Shown: piece after piece, positions 46,302 to 54,815 of the stretch | How the letters are laid out: each line of letters begins with the position of its first letter | Numbering within the stretch: position 1 is the first letter of the stretch | From: Pseudomonas sp. | GTDB lineage: Bacteria > Pseudomonadota > Gammaproteobacteria > Pseudomonadales > Pseudomonadaceae | Direction of reading: 5' to 3' | Length of the DNA stretch: 64,000 nucleotides | Assembly (NCBI RefSeq): GCF_028293835.1 | Contig: NZ_JAQGNX010000106.1 | Coordinates: 1 to 64,000 of the forward strand | Program-made: the position numbers and the translations under genes | Notes under the pieces: model-generated | Database searches by the model: none | What the model saw: only the letters and a program-made list of their open reading frames with translations | Told to the model about the DNA's origin: nothing

Positions 46302-46324
46302 CAGGCGGTCTTCGCGGCCGCCTG
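46302..46324 (+). other. Intercistronic hairpin
   Basis: CAGGCGG-n9-CCGCCTG between the dehalogenase-like gene and the MFS gene, without a T-tract. It might tune expression of the downstream gene. Confidence 0.4.
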
Positions 46325-46354
46325 CCCACTACAACTATAAGAACGGTGGAAAAA

Positions 46355-47632
46355 ATGTTACCTACTCTTGCGCAAAAACGCAGAGCGACGCTGACGTTCG
46401 TGTTGCTTTGCGTCATGGCGTTCATCATGTACATCGATCGCAGCAACCTAGCGATCGCGGCACCTACCATCAGCAGAGAACTGGGCTTCAGCAACACCCA
46501 CTTGGGCATGATGTTTTCTGCTTTCGCGCTCGCCTATAGCTGCTTCATGATCCCCGGCGGCTGGTTGAGCGACCGCATTGGCTCGCGCAAGGCGATGCTG
46601 GTGTATGGCGTGATCTGGTCAGTCGCCACCATCGCCACGGGCCTGGTCAGTGGTCTGGTTGCATTGGTCATCGCCCGCTTTGTCGTCGGTGTCGGTGAGG
46701 CGCCGATTTACCCGACTGCGGCGCGCATGATCGCCCGGGTCATTCCCATCACTCAACGCGGTACGGCCCAAGGCGTGATGCATGCATCAGGTCGTCTGGC
46801 CAACGCCTTGGCGCCGCTGATCGTAACGTTTCTGATTCTCCAGTTTTCCTGGCGCCTGGCCTTTTTGATCCTGGGCGTGGTCACGTTAGTCTTTATGTTC
46901 GTGATGTATTTCGGTTTGAGCGAGTCGAAGAAACAAGTCGATGAACAGGCGGCAGTGGCGCCGGTATTTATCGGCAAACCGGTGCATTGGCCTAGCATGT
47001 TGCGCAAAGTCTGGCCCGCCGCTGCGACCTGCTTTTGTCACGGTTGGGTGCTGTGGTTTTTTCTGAACTGGATCCCGTCTTTTTTCTCACAGCGTTACGG
47101 CATGGACCTGACGCACACCGCCGTATTTTCGACCGTGGTGTTGCTCGGCGGCACAGTCGGCACGGCGGTCGGCGGCATGCTCTCGGACTGGCGTTTCAAA
47201 GTGACTGGCAACCGCTTGCGCTCGCGGCGTGACCTGATCATCTTTGGATTTCTGGCATCGATAATCGGTTTGATTCCACTTATGTTCACCCAAGACATCA
47301 TGGTGTGCGCCCTGAGTCTGAGCTTCTCATTCTTTTGTTCAGAGTTGGCCGATTCGCCACTGTGGGTCATTGGCACCGAGATTTCTTATGAACACTTCGC
47401 TACTTCTAGCGCGTGTACCTTCTTCGGCATGGCGGTGGCCGGTGCCGTATCGCCGGTAGTCATCGGCTGGTTGTTGGACATCACGGGCAACAACTGGGCA
47501 GCGGCCTTTGCGGCCTCGATTGTCGTCGTATTGCTCGGCCCGATATTGGCCATGTTCATCAAGCTGGATGAAGAGCCGCACCCGACGGCAGTGGCCGCCG
47601 AGACCAGCGGATGTGCGGTTACCCATTCTTGA
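46355..47632 (+). CDS. MFS transporter, ACS family (sugar acid/organic acid type)
   Basis: 425 residues; ATG 46355 follows GGTGGA, while a GTG at 46346 is possible. Twelve TM helices. CVMAFIMYIDRSNLAIAAPT in TM1 and MIPGGWLSDRIGSRKAMLVY are typical of the glucarate/galactonate branch of the ACS family. Third gene after the PdxA2-like and dehalogenase-like genes, so it likely imports their substrate. Confidence 0.87.
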   Translation: MLPTLAQKRRATLTFVLLCVMAFIMYIDRSNLAIAAPTISRELGFSNTHLGMMFSAFALAYSCFMIPGGWLSDRIGSRKAMLVYGVIWSVATIATGLVSGLVALVIARFVVGVGEAPIYPTAARMIARVIPITQRGTAQGVMHASGRLANALAPLIVTFLILQFSWRLAFLILGVVTLVFMFVMYFGLSESKKQVDEQAAVAPVFIGKPVHWPSMLRKVWPAAATCFCHGWVLWFFLNWIPSFFSQRYGMDLTHTAVFSTVVLLGGTVGTAVGGMLSDWRFKVTGNRLRSRRDLIIFGFLASIIGLIPLMFTQDIMVCALSLSFSFFCSELADSPLWVIGTEISYEHFATSSACTFFGMAVAGAVSPVVIGWLLDITGNNWAAAFAASIVVVLLGPILAMFIKLDEEPHPTAVAAETSGCAVTHS

Positions 47633-47681
47633 ACACGTTGGCTCTTCTCAAAAACGCATAACTTGCTGAAAACCGTCGGCC

Positions 47682-48404
47682 TCAGCCTTGATTGATCTTC
47701 TTCAGCCAGTTATCCAGATCGATGATTTCGTTATCGCTGATGGTGTGCCCGATCCCAAGGTAGGCATGAAACTCGGGTTCGATGGCCAGCTTTTTCAACG
47801 CCGTTACCGCGTCAGTACCGCCCTCGAACGGCAGTTTTTGGTCGACGGTACCGTGGCCGATGAACACTTCAAGCGATTTGAAGTTCGGCGACGGTTTCAC
47901 TTCTGCTCTTAATACAGGCAGAAACTTGCCACTCAAGGCGGCTATTCCACGGAGGATTTCGGGGCGCCGCAGGGCAACTTCATACGACATGATCGCGCCC
48001 TGGCTAAAACCGACGAGGAACACCTTGTCCGGCTGGGTGCGGTACTTTTCGGTGGCTTTGACGACAAAGTCTGAAATCAACGCTTCGCTGCTTTTCAAAT
48101 CACCGGTTACGCCGTCGTATGCGCCGTTGCCCGGCGTTTTGTTGAACCATTGATAGCTGTCTGGCCCCACTTCAAGCGGCGCCCGTGCCGATAAAAACGT
48201 GTACCCGGCGGGCAGTTGGTCTTTGATATCAAAAAGGTCTTCTTCGTTGCTGCCAGAACCATGAAGGAAGATGATCAGCGGCTGGTTGCGCGATTGAGCG
48301 TCGCTCTGCTCCAGATAACTCAATGGCAAGTCGGTCAGCAGTGGGGATTGCGCGTGTGCTGCGGTGGATACAAGGATAAACAATGCCGCGAGAAACTTGA
48401 TCAT
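47682..48404 (-). CDS. Secreted carboxylesterase/phospholipase-like alpha/beta hydrolase
   Basis: 240 residues with a signal peptide (MIKFLAALFILVSTAAHAQ). IIFLHGSGSNEEDLFDIKDQ gives the oxyanion loop, LVGFSQGAIMSYEVA the nucleophilic Ser, and LGIGHTISDNEI the His; a GHGTVDQKLP stretch supplies the Asp. This matches the phospholipase/carboxylesterase (YpfH/EstB-like) family. Stand-alone; substrate unknown. Confidence 0.85.
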   Translation of the reverse strand: MIKFLAALFILVSTAAHAQSPLLTDLPLSYLEQSDAQSRNQPLIIFLHGSGSNEEDLFDIKDQLPAGYTFLSARAPLEVGPDSYQWFNKTPGNGAYDGVTGDLKSSEALISDFVVKATEKYRTQPDKVFLVGFSQGAIMSYEVALRRPEILRGIAALSGKFLPVLRAEVKPSPNFKSLEVFIGHGTVDQKLPFEGGTDAVTALKKLAIEPEFHAYLGIGHTISDNEIIDLDNWLKKINQG

Positions 48405-48473
48405 AGGCCTGCCTTTTCACCGCCTGTCAGGATTGAGGGCCGAGCTTAGCACTGTCGACCGAAGCGTTTGCGC

Positions 48474-49358
48474 TCAAGCCAATGTCTCCAGCGCATCCAC
48501 CACCTGACGCAGTGCTTTGCTGACGGGCTTGTCCTGACGCAGCACGATGCCTAAGGTGCGAGTCAATGCGGGCGTCAGGCTGCGGATTTGCAACCCGCGC
48601 CGGTGGTGGGCAGCCGCGACCGACACGCTCGGCACGATGCTGTAGCCCAGGCCGGCAGCCACCATTTCCTTGATCGCTTCGATACTGCCCAACTCCATGA
48701 CGGGTTTGATTCGAATCCCCGACTCCGCAAACCACTGGTTGATCAGCGTTCGTGTACGGCTGCCCGCTTCGAAGATAACCAGCGGGTAATTGATCAGAGT
48801 GTCAGGGGTGATCTGCTCCGCAAGGCCTGTTTCGCCAGTACTGAAGATCGCAACAAAGTCGTCGCTCAGCAGTGGCGTGACGGACAGACTGCGGCCAGCA
48901 GCGGGCAGTGTCACCAAGGCCAGATCCAACCGATTCTCCTCGACCGCCTTCAATACGCCTTCGGTATTACCAATGCTGACCCGAACTTCCAGCGCCGGAA
49001 ACTGCTGCCTTAGGCGTTGAAGGATAGGTGGCAACAGATGAATGCAGGCGGTCGCTCCAGTGCCGATGGCGATGTTGCCGGTGACTGCTTGCGAGTGAAT
49101 CGAGAGGTCCAGCAGCGCGTTTTCGACGGCGGCGTCGATGTGGACAATATGTTCCAGCAGTACGCTGCCAGCGGACGTGGGCTTGACACGCTTGCCGACG
49201 CGTTCGATTAACCGTGCATTCAGCCGCTGTTCCAACTGACGAATTTGCAGACTGACGGCCGGTTGGGTCAAGCCCAGCTCTGCGCCTGCCGCTGAAAAGC
49301 TGCCACAGGCGATGACGCAAGAATACGTATGAAGATGATTAAGGTTGAGTCGATGCAT
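48474..49358 (-). CDS. LysR-family transcriptional regulator
   Basis: 294 residues from ATG 49358, which gives the standard N-terminus MHRLNLNHLHTYSCVIACGS; a longer frame upstream adds unrelated residues and would overlap the next gene. HTH with FSAAGAELGLTQPAVSLQIR. It is divergent from a GNAT acetyltransferase gene 103 nt away and may control it (inference). Confidence 0.87.
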   Translation of the reverse strand: MHRLNLNHLHTYSCVIACGSFSAAGAELGLTQPAVSLQIRQLEQRLNARLIERVGKRVKPTSAGSVLLEHIVHIDAAVENALLDLSIHSQAVTGNIAIGTGATACIHLLPPILQRLRQQFPALEVRVSIGNTEGVLKAVEENRLDLALVTLPAAGRSLSVTPLLSDDFVAIFSTGETGLAEQITPDTLINYPLVIFEAGSRTRTLINQWFAESGIRIKPVMELGSIEAIKEMVAAGLGYSIVPSVSVAAAHHRRGLQIRSLTPALTRTLGIVLRQDKPVSKALRQVVDALETLA

Positions 49359-49461
49359 CTCAAAGAATTTCTTATGCAATGAATAAGCGATCATAACTTT
49401 TTTTAAGTGAACGAGATCGGCATCATTGCGCCTATCCAATCGCCACTGAAGCAGATGAACC

Positions 49462-50001
49462 ATGCACATCCGCGAGACCCTTATCCTGCGCAACGCCCGT
49501 GACGAAGACATGCCCAGCGTCCAAAGCATTTACGCGCAACATGTGCTGGGCGGAATTGCCAGTTTTGAGCTGGAAGCGCCAAGCGTGGCCGACATGATGA
49601 TCCGGCGTTCCGACATCCTCGCCAAAGGGTTGCCATACCTGGTGGCGGAGTTGGCGGGGGAGGTGGTGGGTTATGGTTACGCAACGCTGTACCGCCCCCG
49701 CCCTGGCTATCGTTTTACCGCCGAAGACTCGGTTTATGTGCGTGACGGCCTGGGCGGGAAGGGCATTGGTCAGGCATTGCTCGGCGCGGTTGTCGAACAC
49801 TGTACCCACGGCGGCTGGCGACAAATGATCGCAATCATTGGCAACAGTGAAAACCACGGGTCAATCCGCCTGCACGAGCGTCTCGGGTTTCATCGTGTGG
49901 GGGTGTTTGAATCGGTGGGCTTCAAGCACGGACGTTGGGTAGATACCGTGTTGATGCAGCGCACCCTGGGCGATGGTTCGCACAGTTCACCGCCTGAATA
50001 A
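49462..50001 (+). CDS. GNAT acetyltransferase, phosphinothricin/methionine-sulfoximine type
   Basis: 179 residues. RNARDEDMPSVQSIYAQHVL at the start, acetyl-CoA loop VRDGLGGKGIGQALL, and NHGSIRLHERLGFHRVGVFE followed by GFKHGRWVDTVLMQ are signatures of the Pat/Bar-like group. Such enzymes acetylate phosphinothricin, methionine sulfone or sulfoximine and give resistance to them. Divergent from a LysR gene. Confidence 0.85.
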   Translation: MHIRETLILRNARDEDMPSVQSIYAQHVLGGIASFELEAPSVADMMIRRSDILAKGLPYLVAELAGEVVGYGYATLYRPRPGYRFTAEDSVYVRDGLGGKGIGQALLGAVVEHCTHGGWRQMIAIIGNSENHGSIRLHERLGFHRVGVFESVGFKHGRWVDTVLMQRTLGDGSHSSPPE

Positions 50002-50145
50002 TCCCCGCATAGCCTCCTGTTAACCCTTGCCCTATGCATTTGAAATATGCATCTACACTCGTTGCAGCAATTGCCTCGCGTGCAGACATGCCGGTTCGAT
50101 AACGGCTGCAACGCGTTAATCAGGGATATCAAAAGGAAGTCTGGC

Positions 50146-51099
50146 ATGCGCGGACGCATCAATTTACGCCCTTGGCTGGCGGTGGGTATCGTCACATGCT
50201 GCCCGTTGGCGATGGCCACTGAAGGCGGAATGGGCAGGCCCATCACCGGCCAGCAAATCTTTTCCAACGCTGGCGTTATCCCTCCAGAACCGGGCTGGAT
50301 CATGTCGGTGACCAGCATCTATTACGAAGGCACGCTTAAAGGCGGAAGAGGCGTTCCGTTGATTGGTGCGGTAAGCACAGGCCTTGATGTGAAAGCCGAG
50401 TACACCATCGGCAATTTCACCCATGTATGGGACACCGGCAAAGGCCGTTGGAATTTTGCCTCGGGATTCGGTGTGCCCCTCCAGTACACCGATATCAGCG
50501 CCAACCTCACCGGACCGCGTGGTCGGACGGTTGGACAAAACGACACCGGCACCCAGTTCGCCGACCTGCTGCTGACGCCCATTGCCGCCGGTTATCACTT
50601 CTCCGCCACTGACCATATTTCGTTTTCTTTGCCGATTTATGTACCGACCGGCGCGTATAACCAGGACCGTTTGGCCAACCCTGGGCAGAACGACTATACC
50701 TTCATGCCCACCGTCGCCTACACCCACCTCGATGGCAGCGGCGGCGAATTCAGCCTGATGAGTTCAGTGGAGTACTACACCAAAAATCACGACACCGATT
50801 ATCACAGCGGGCCGGTGTTTACCCTCGATGGATTGTGGACACACGGTTTGGGCAGTGGCTGGAACGCAGGGGTGGTGGCCGGGTTTGTCGATCAAATTGC
50901 CGACGACAAGGGACCCACCGCCGATGCACTGGGGGGCTTTCGCGGGCGTTCGTTCGGTGCCGGTCCGACGGTGGGCTGGAGCGGTAAGTTCGCCGACACC
51001 CAAGCCAGTGTCAGCGCACGCTGGGTGCCGGAGTTCGACACCAAAAACCGCCCCGAAGGTAATGGCTTCAGTCTGAATCTAACTCTGTTGTTTTTGTAA
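50146..51099 (+). CDS. Outer-membrane beta-barrel protein (MetA-pathway phenol degradation-like)
   Basis: 317 residues from ATG 50146 with AAAGGAAG upstream. Signal peptide ~1-25 (LAVGIVTCCPLAMA-TEGG). After it come alternating aromatic/polar beta strands, GRPITGQQIFSNAGVIPPEP and a C-terminal strand ending LNLTLLFL (terminal hydrophobic residue, as in outer-membrane barrels). The family is often found near aromatic catabolism genes and may aid uptake. Its last 32 nt overlap the 3' end of the converging phosphatase gene. Confidence 0.78.
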   Translation: MRGRINLRPWLAVGIVTCCPLAMATEGGMGRPITGQQIFSNAGVIPPEPGWIMSVTSIYYEGTLKGGRGVPLIGAVSTGLDVKAEYTIGNFTHVWDTGKGRWNFASGFGVPLQYTDISANLTGPRGRTVGQNDTGTQFADLLLTPIAAGYHFSATDHISFSLPIYVPTGAYNQDRLANPGQNDYTFMPTVAYTHLDGSGGEFSLMSSVEYYTKNHDTDYHSGPVFTLDGLWTHGLGSGWNAGVVAGFVDQIADDKGPTADALGGFRGRSFGAGPTVGWSGKFADTQASVSARWVPEFDTKNRPEGNGFSLNLTLLFL

Positions 51100-51664
51100 A
51101 GGCGCGCTCCATCCTCAAGCGCCATTGTCCATTGAACCGCAGTTCGGTGATCGACAGCGGCTCAATGTCGATGGCATTAAAAGCGGCGGTTGAGCAGTGC
51201 AGGGCATGCACGATGGCGGCACGGATGACGAACGGGTGAGTGATCGCGACTATATGGCCAAAGGCATGGCCAGGCGCGCGCAGGCTATCGAGCCAGGCGC
51301 CGACCCGGGCGCAAACATCGACGATGGATTCACCGCCATGGGGTGCACTGGCGCTGTCGCTGATCCATGCACTCAGTGCTTCAGGTTCAACGGCCTGGAG
51401 GTCGTTGATCCGTTGCCCTTGCCAGCGCCCGAAGTCGCAGTCACGCAAGGCCGCCACTGTCTCTACCTGTGTTGCAAACAACTGGGCGGTCTGACGGGCC
51501 CGAGCTTCCGGGGCGCATACAAATCGCGCGGATGCCTTGAACGTTTCAGACAGCGATTGAGCTGAAGCCTGCCAATCCATTTCGATGGACTCGTTTTGTG
51601 GGAAACGCCCTAGTTTTTGCGCGACGGTTCGGGCGTGGCAGATCAATGTCAGACGGATAGGCAT
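51068..51664 (-). CDS. Histidine phosphatase family protein (CobC-like)
   Basis: 198 residues. LICHARTVAQKLG carries the phospho-accepting His and Arg (the usual RHG is CHA here, His kept), APEARARQTAQLF the second Arg region, CDFGRWQG and HGGESIVDVCARVGAWL the Glu region, and AITHPFVIRAA the second His. CobC-type members dephosphorylate alpha-ribazole phosphate in cobalamin assembly. It is divergent from a B12 riboswitch and cobalt transporter genes, which supports a cobalamin link. The 3' end overlaps its neighbour by 32 nt on the other strand. Confidence 0.8.
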   Translation of the reverse strand: MPIRLTLICHARTVAQKLGRFPQNESIEMDWQASAQSLSETFKASARFVCAPEARARQTAQLFATQVETVAALRDCDFGRWQGQRINDLQAVEPEALSAWISDSASAPHGGESIVDVCARVGAWLDSLRAPGHAFGHIVAITHPFVIRAAIVHALHCSTAAFNAIDIEPLSITELRFNGQWRLRMERAFTKTTELDSD

Positions 51665-51696
51665 GGCGGTTCACGCTGGTTTTACGAATTCAGAAG

Positions 51697-51800
51697 AGTA
51701 CACTGCCCGAGCAGTTGCAACATGTTGCAAAGCAGGAAGCCGGTTCGATTCCGGCGCGGTCGCGCCACTGTGTTCGGTCATTGCCGTAAGCCAGACCTTG
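51697..51800 (+). ncRNA. Cobalamin riboswitch upstream of cbtBA
   Basis: AAGCAGGAAGCCGGTTCGAT followed by TCCGGCGCGGTCGCGCCACT, then GCCGTAAGCCAGACC (B12 box, 51784-51798) give the conserved core of Pseudomonas B12 riboswitches. It sits 54 nt before cbtB. A perfect 16-bp palindrome TTGCAACATGTTGCAA (51715-51730) lies in its 5' part. Boundaries are approximate. High adenosylcobalamin should lower cbtBA expression. Confidence 0.85.
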
Positions 51801-51853
51801 TTTTGTCCACCCCCCATCATCCGTATTGGGACGCGAGTTCCCTGGAGGCTTTC

Positions 51854-52066
51854 ATGTCTTATAACGCTACAACCCACGCTGATACTTCGCTGCCCGTCAT
51901 CCCCTTGGGCGAGATTTTGCCTTGGGCTGTCTTTGTCGGTTTGCTGCTGATGCTTGCACTTTATTTCGTTGGCGCTGAACAAGGCGCTACGTCGATGTTT
52001 TCCGGTATGTATGTCCATGAGTTTGTGCATGACGGTCGCCACCTGCTCGGCTTCCCTTGCCACTAA
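51854..52066 (+). CDS. cbtB: Cobalt transporter subunit CbtB
   Basis: 70 residues from ATG 51854 with TGGAGG upstream. One TM helix (LPWAVFVGLLLMLALYFVGA) and the C-terminal histidine pattern HEFVHDGRHLLGFPCH, the CbtB metal-binding signature. With CbtA it forms a B12-regulated cobalt importer of the inner membrane. cbtA follows 16 nt later. Confidence 0.93.
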   Translation: MSYNATTHADTSLPVIPLGEILPWAVFVGLLLMLALYFVGAEQGATSMFSGMYVHEFVHDGRHLLGFPCH

Positions 52067-52082
52067 CTGTTAGGAAAAAGAC

Positions 52083-52826
52083 ATGACTGGGCAATTACTT
52101 TTAAGGGGAATGCTGGTGGGCTTGCTCGCCGGCCTTCTCGCGTTTGGCTTTGCAAAAGTATTCGGTGAGCCGCAGATCGACCAGGCGATTGCTTTCGAAG
52201 AGCATCATATGTCGGCGATGCACGGCGATGCACCGGAAGAAGAGCTGGTCAGCCGCGAGGTGCAAAGTACCTTCGGTTTGTTTACTGGCGTTCTTGTTTA
52301 CAGCGTCTCGCTGGGTGGGATATTCGCGCTGGTATTTTCTTACTCGTTGGGTCGTGTGGGTAATATTGGCCCACGTGGTCTGGCGGCATTGTTGGCCTTG
52401 GCAGCCTTCGTGGCGATCATTCTGGTACCGGGTCTCAAGTACCCGGCCAATCCGCCGTCCATCGGCGACCCGGAAACCATCGGCAAGCGCACCAAGCTGT
52501 TTTTCCTGATGATGCTGCTTTCCGTGGCTGCGATGGTCATTGCGATCAATGCGGCGCGTAAGCTGATCGCCACACGGGGTGTCTGGAATGGCGCGTTGTT
52601 GGCCGTGGCGCTGTACGCCCTGATCATGGTGCTGGCGACGGCGATGTTCCCTACTGTCAATGAAGTCCCGGCGGATTTTTCGGCCATGCTGCTGTGGAAA
52701 TTCCGTACCGTCTCGATGGGCATTCAAATAGTATTGTGGACCACCGTTGGTTTGGCCTTTGGCTGGCTGGCCGAGCGTAAACTCAAGCCAGAGAATTCGA
52801 CGCCTCGGGCAAAGCTGCAGTCGTGA
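52083..52826 (+). CDS. cbtA: Cobalt transporter subunit CbtA
   Basis: 247 residues with about six TM helices; LLRGMLVGLLAGLLAFGFAK then VFGEP at the start and AIAFEEHHMSAMHGDAPEEE, a His/Glu-rich loop suited to metal capture, are typical of CbtA. Co-transcribed with cbtB under the cobalamin riboswitch and closed by a terminator at 52845. Confidence 0.93.
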   Translation: MTGQLLLRGMLVGLLAGLLAFGFAKVFGEPQIDQAIAFEEHHMSAMHGDAPEEELVSREVQSTFGLFTGVLVYSVSLGGIFALVFSYSLGRVGNIGPRGLAALLALAAFVAIILVPGLKYPANPPSIGDPETIGKRTKLFFLMMLLSVAAMVIAINAARKLIATRGVWNGALLAVALYALIMVLATAMFPTVNEVPADFSAMLLWKFRTVSMGIQIVLWTTVGLAFGWLAERKLKPENSTPRAKLQS

Positions 52827-52844
52827 CGTTTTCAGTTTAATTGC

Positions 52845-52871
52845 AGAGGCCCGCGTCGTGCGGGCCTCTTG
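52845..52871 (+). terminator. Terminator after cbtA
   Basis: AGAGGCCCGC-GTCGT-GCGGGCCTCT followed by TG; a 10-bp GC-rich stem with a weak T-tract. Confidence 0.75.
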
Positions 52872-52928
52872 CTGTGTGCGGTAATTCGTGGTTTTCAACG
52901 CTATTGGACTTTGATCCGAGAGGGGCTC

Positions 52929-53870
52929 ATGACAACGACTGTTTTAGTATTGGTAGAAACCATCAACGACTACCTGCCGATAATCGAAAACAGCGGCTTT
53001 ACGCTGATTCTTGCGCCGACCCCGGCCGAGCGCGCCAAGGCGATTGCGACCCATGGCGAGCAAATCAAGGCGGTACTGACCCGTGGACCGCTGGGTTTGT
53101 ATGCCGATGAAATGGCTGCGCTGCCGCATCTGGAAATCATCTGCGTGATTGGCGCCGGTTATGAACACGTCGACCTTCACGCGGCCCGGGCTCGGGGTGT
53201 GGTGGTGACCAACGGAGCAGGGGTCAACGCACCTTCGGTAGCCGACCATGCCATGGCCTTGTTGTTGTCACTGGTGCGCGATATTCCGCGGGCAGACGCC
53301 TCGGTGCGCCGTGGCGAATGGAGCAAAGTCATGCGTCCTTCGCTGGCTGGCAAGCGCCTCGGTATTCTCGGTTTGGGCTCGGTGGGCATGGCCATCGCCA
53401 AGCGTGCGCTAGGGTTCGATATGTCAGTGAGCTACCATAATCGTCGGCCACGCAACGATGTGCCCTACGCTTATTGCGCCACGGTGGGTGAGTTGGCGTT
53501 AGCGTCAGACTTCTTTGTCGTCGCCACGCCGGGCGGTGCTGGAACCCATTCACTGGTGAATAAAAACGTACTTGAGGCCCTTGGCCCTGATGGATTTATC
53601 GTCAATATCGCCCGCGCCAGCGTGATTTCCACGGCTGATCTGATAGATGCCCTGCAACATCAACGTATTGCTGGCGCCGCGTTGGACGTATTCGATGATG
53701 AGCCGCAAGTGCCCGACGCGCTCAAGGCCTTGAGCAATGTGGTCCTGACCCCGCATGTCGCCGGGCTATCACCGCAAGCGTCCCAGGGGACCGTGCAGTT
53801 GGTTGCCGATAACTTGTTGGCGTACTTTTCCGGCAAGCCAGTGCTGACGCCGGTTCCGTTGCCGGTTTAA
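52929..53870 (+). CDS. D-isomer-specific 2-hydroxyacid dehydrogenase
   Basis: 313 residues from ATG 52929 (GAGAGGGG upstream). Rossmann GILGLGSVGMAIAKR with the DHRH layout: catalytic Arg in NIARASVIS, Glu in DVFDDEPQVP, His in LTPHVAGLSP. Members reduce glyoxylate, hydroxypyruvate or 2-ketogluconate with NAD(P)H. The coenzyme loop after the Gly motif has HNRRPR, favouring NADPH. Substrate not set. It is followed 146 nt later by an FAH-family gene. Confidence 0.88.
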   Translation: MTTTVLVLVETINDYLPIIENSGFTLILAPTPAERAKAIATHGEQIKAVLTRGPLGLYADEMAALPHLEIICVIGAGYEHVDLHAARARGVVVTNGAGVNAPSVADHAMALLLSLVRDIPRADASVRRGEWSKVMRPSLAGKRLGILGLGSVGMAIAKRALGFDMSVSYHNRRPRNDVPYAYCATVGELALASDFFVVATPGGAGTHSLVNKNVLEALGPDGFIVNIARASVISTADLIDALQHQRIAGAALDVFDDEPQVPDALKALSNVVLTPHVAGLSPQASQGTVQLVADNLLAYFSGKPVLTPVPLPV

Positions 53871-53912
53871 TGCCGGGCGCAGTTCAGGGTTCATCAAATG
53901 TGAGACCTGCGT

Positions 53913-53945
53913 TGTTCCGTCCAAAAGAGTCACTGTTCTGTCCAA
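53913..53945 (+). promoter_or_regulatory. Direct repeat typical of an AraC-type operator
   Basis: TGTTCCGTCCAA (53913-53924) and TGTTCTGTCCAA (53934-53945), 11 of 12 identical and 21 nt apart, lie ~72 nt before the FAH-family gene. The 21-nt spacing fits two half-sites bound by an AraC dimer, and an AraC gene lies just downstream (inference). Confidence 0.5.
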
Positions 53946-54016
53946 CCTGTTTTTATCGGACCTGCGCACAATAAGGCCATGCCTGCTATCAATTGGCTGC
54001 CTTACAGGAGAAGACC

Positions 54017-54712
54017 ATGAGTGATTTTGTGATTGCACCGGTTACTGCCCCGTCGCTGGCCGTAGAGGGTACGTCGAGCCGTTTTCCTATTCGTCGCGTG
54101 TTTTGCGTCGGTCGTAATTACTCGGAGCACGCCCGTGAAATGGGCCATGATCCCGACCGCGAGCCGCCATTCTTTTTCATGAAACCGGCGGATGCCGTGG
54201 TTTCGGCAGAAGGGACTATCACCTATCCGGCGCTGACCGAAGACCTGCACCATGAAATTGAACTGGTGGTGGCCATTGGCAAAGACGGCGTGGATATCGC
54301 GCCTGAAGATGCGTTGAGTCATGTTTGGGGCTATGCCGTCGGCGCAGACCTGACTCGTCGCGACATTCAAGCCCAAGCGAAAAAAATGGGCCGTCCATGG
54401 GATTGGGCCAAAGGTTTTGATGAGTCTGGTCCGAGCTCGCCGCTGAAACCGGTCAGCAGCATTGGTCACCCGGAAAAAGGCGCGATCTGGTTACAGGTCA
54501 ACGGCGTTGAACGTCAGCGCGGCGACCTCAGCGACCAGATTTGGCCGGTGAAAGACGTCATTAGCTACATTTCGCAGTCGGTCAGACTCAAAGCGGGTGA
54601 CTTGATATTCACCGGTACGCCAGCTGGCGTCGGCGCCCTGCAGGTGGGTGATGTAGTCCACGGCGGCATCGATGGGCTCAATGAATTCACCTTTACGGTC
54701 GGCGCTCGCTAA
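54017..54712 (+). CDS. Fumarylacetoacetate hydrolase family protein
   Basis: 231 residues from ATG 54017 with AGGAG 6 nt upstream. VFCVGRNYSEHAREMG, FFMKPADAVV, DLHHEIELVVAIG (metal-binding Glu pair), GYAVGADLTRRDIQ and DLIFTGTPAGVG are typical of the small FAH group that cleaves fumarylpyruvate or related 2,4-diketoacids. No gentisate dioxygenase is nearby, so the upstream route is not seen. Likely controlled by the AraC regulator that follows. Confidence 0.87.
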   Translation: MSDFVIAPVTAPSLAVEGTSSRFPIRRVFCVGRNYSEHAREMGHDPDREPPFFFMKPADAVVSAEGTITYPALTEDLHHEIELVVAIGKDGVDIAPEDALSHVWGYAVGADLTRRDIQAQAKKMGRPWDWAKGFDESGPSSPLKPVSSIGHPEKGAIWLQVNGVERQRGDLSDQIWPVKDVISYISQSVRLKAGDLIFTGTPAGVGALQVGDVVHGGIDGLNEFTFTVGAR

Positions 54713-54815
54713 CGTAAGGGCTTGCTGTTCGCCTGATCACTATTCGCTAGGCCTGACTGCTGCATCTGAAATACCCTGTGACGGTCAGTCCGAAGCGAAG
54801 TCAGGTACGCCCGCT

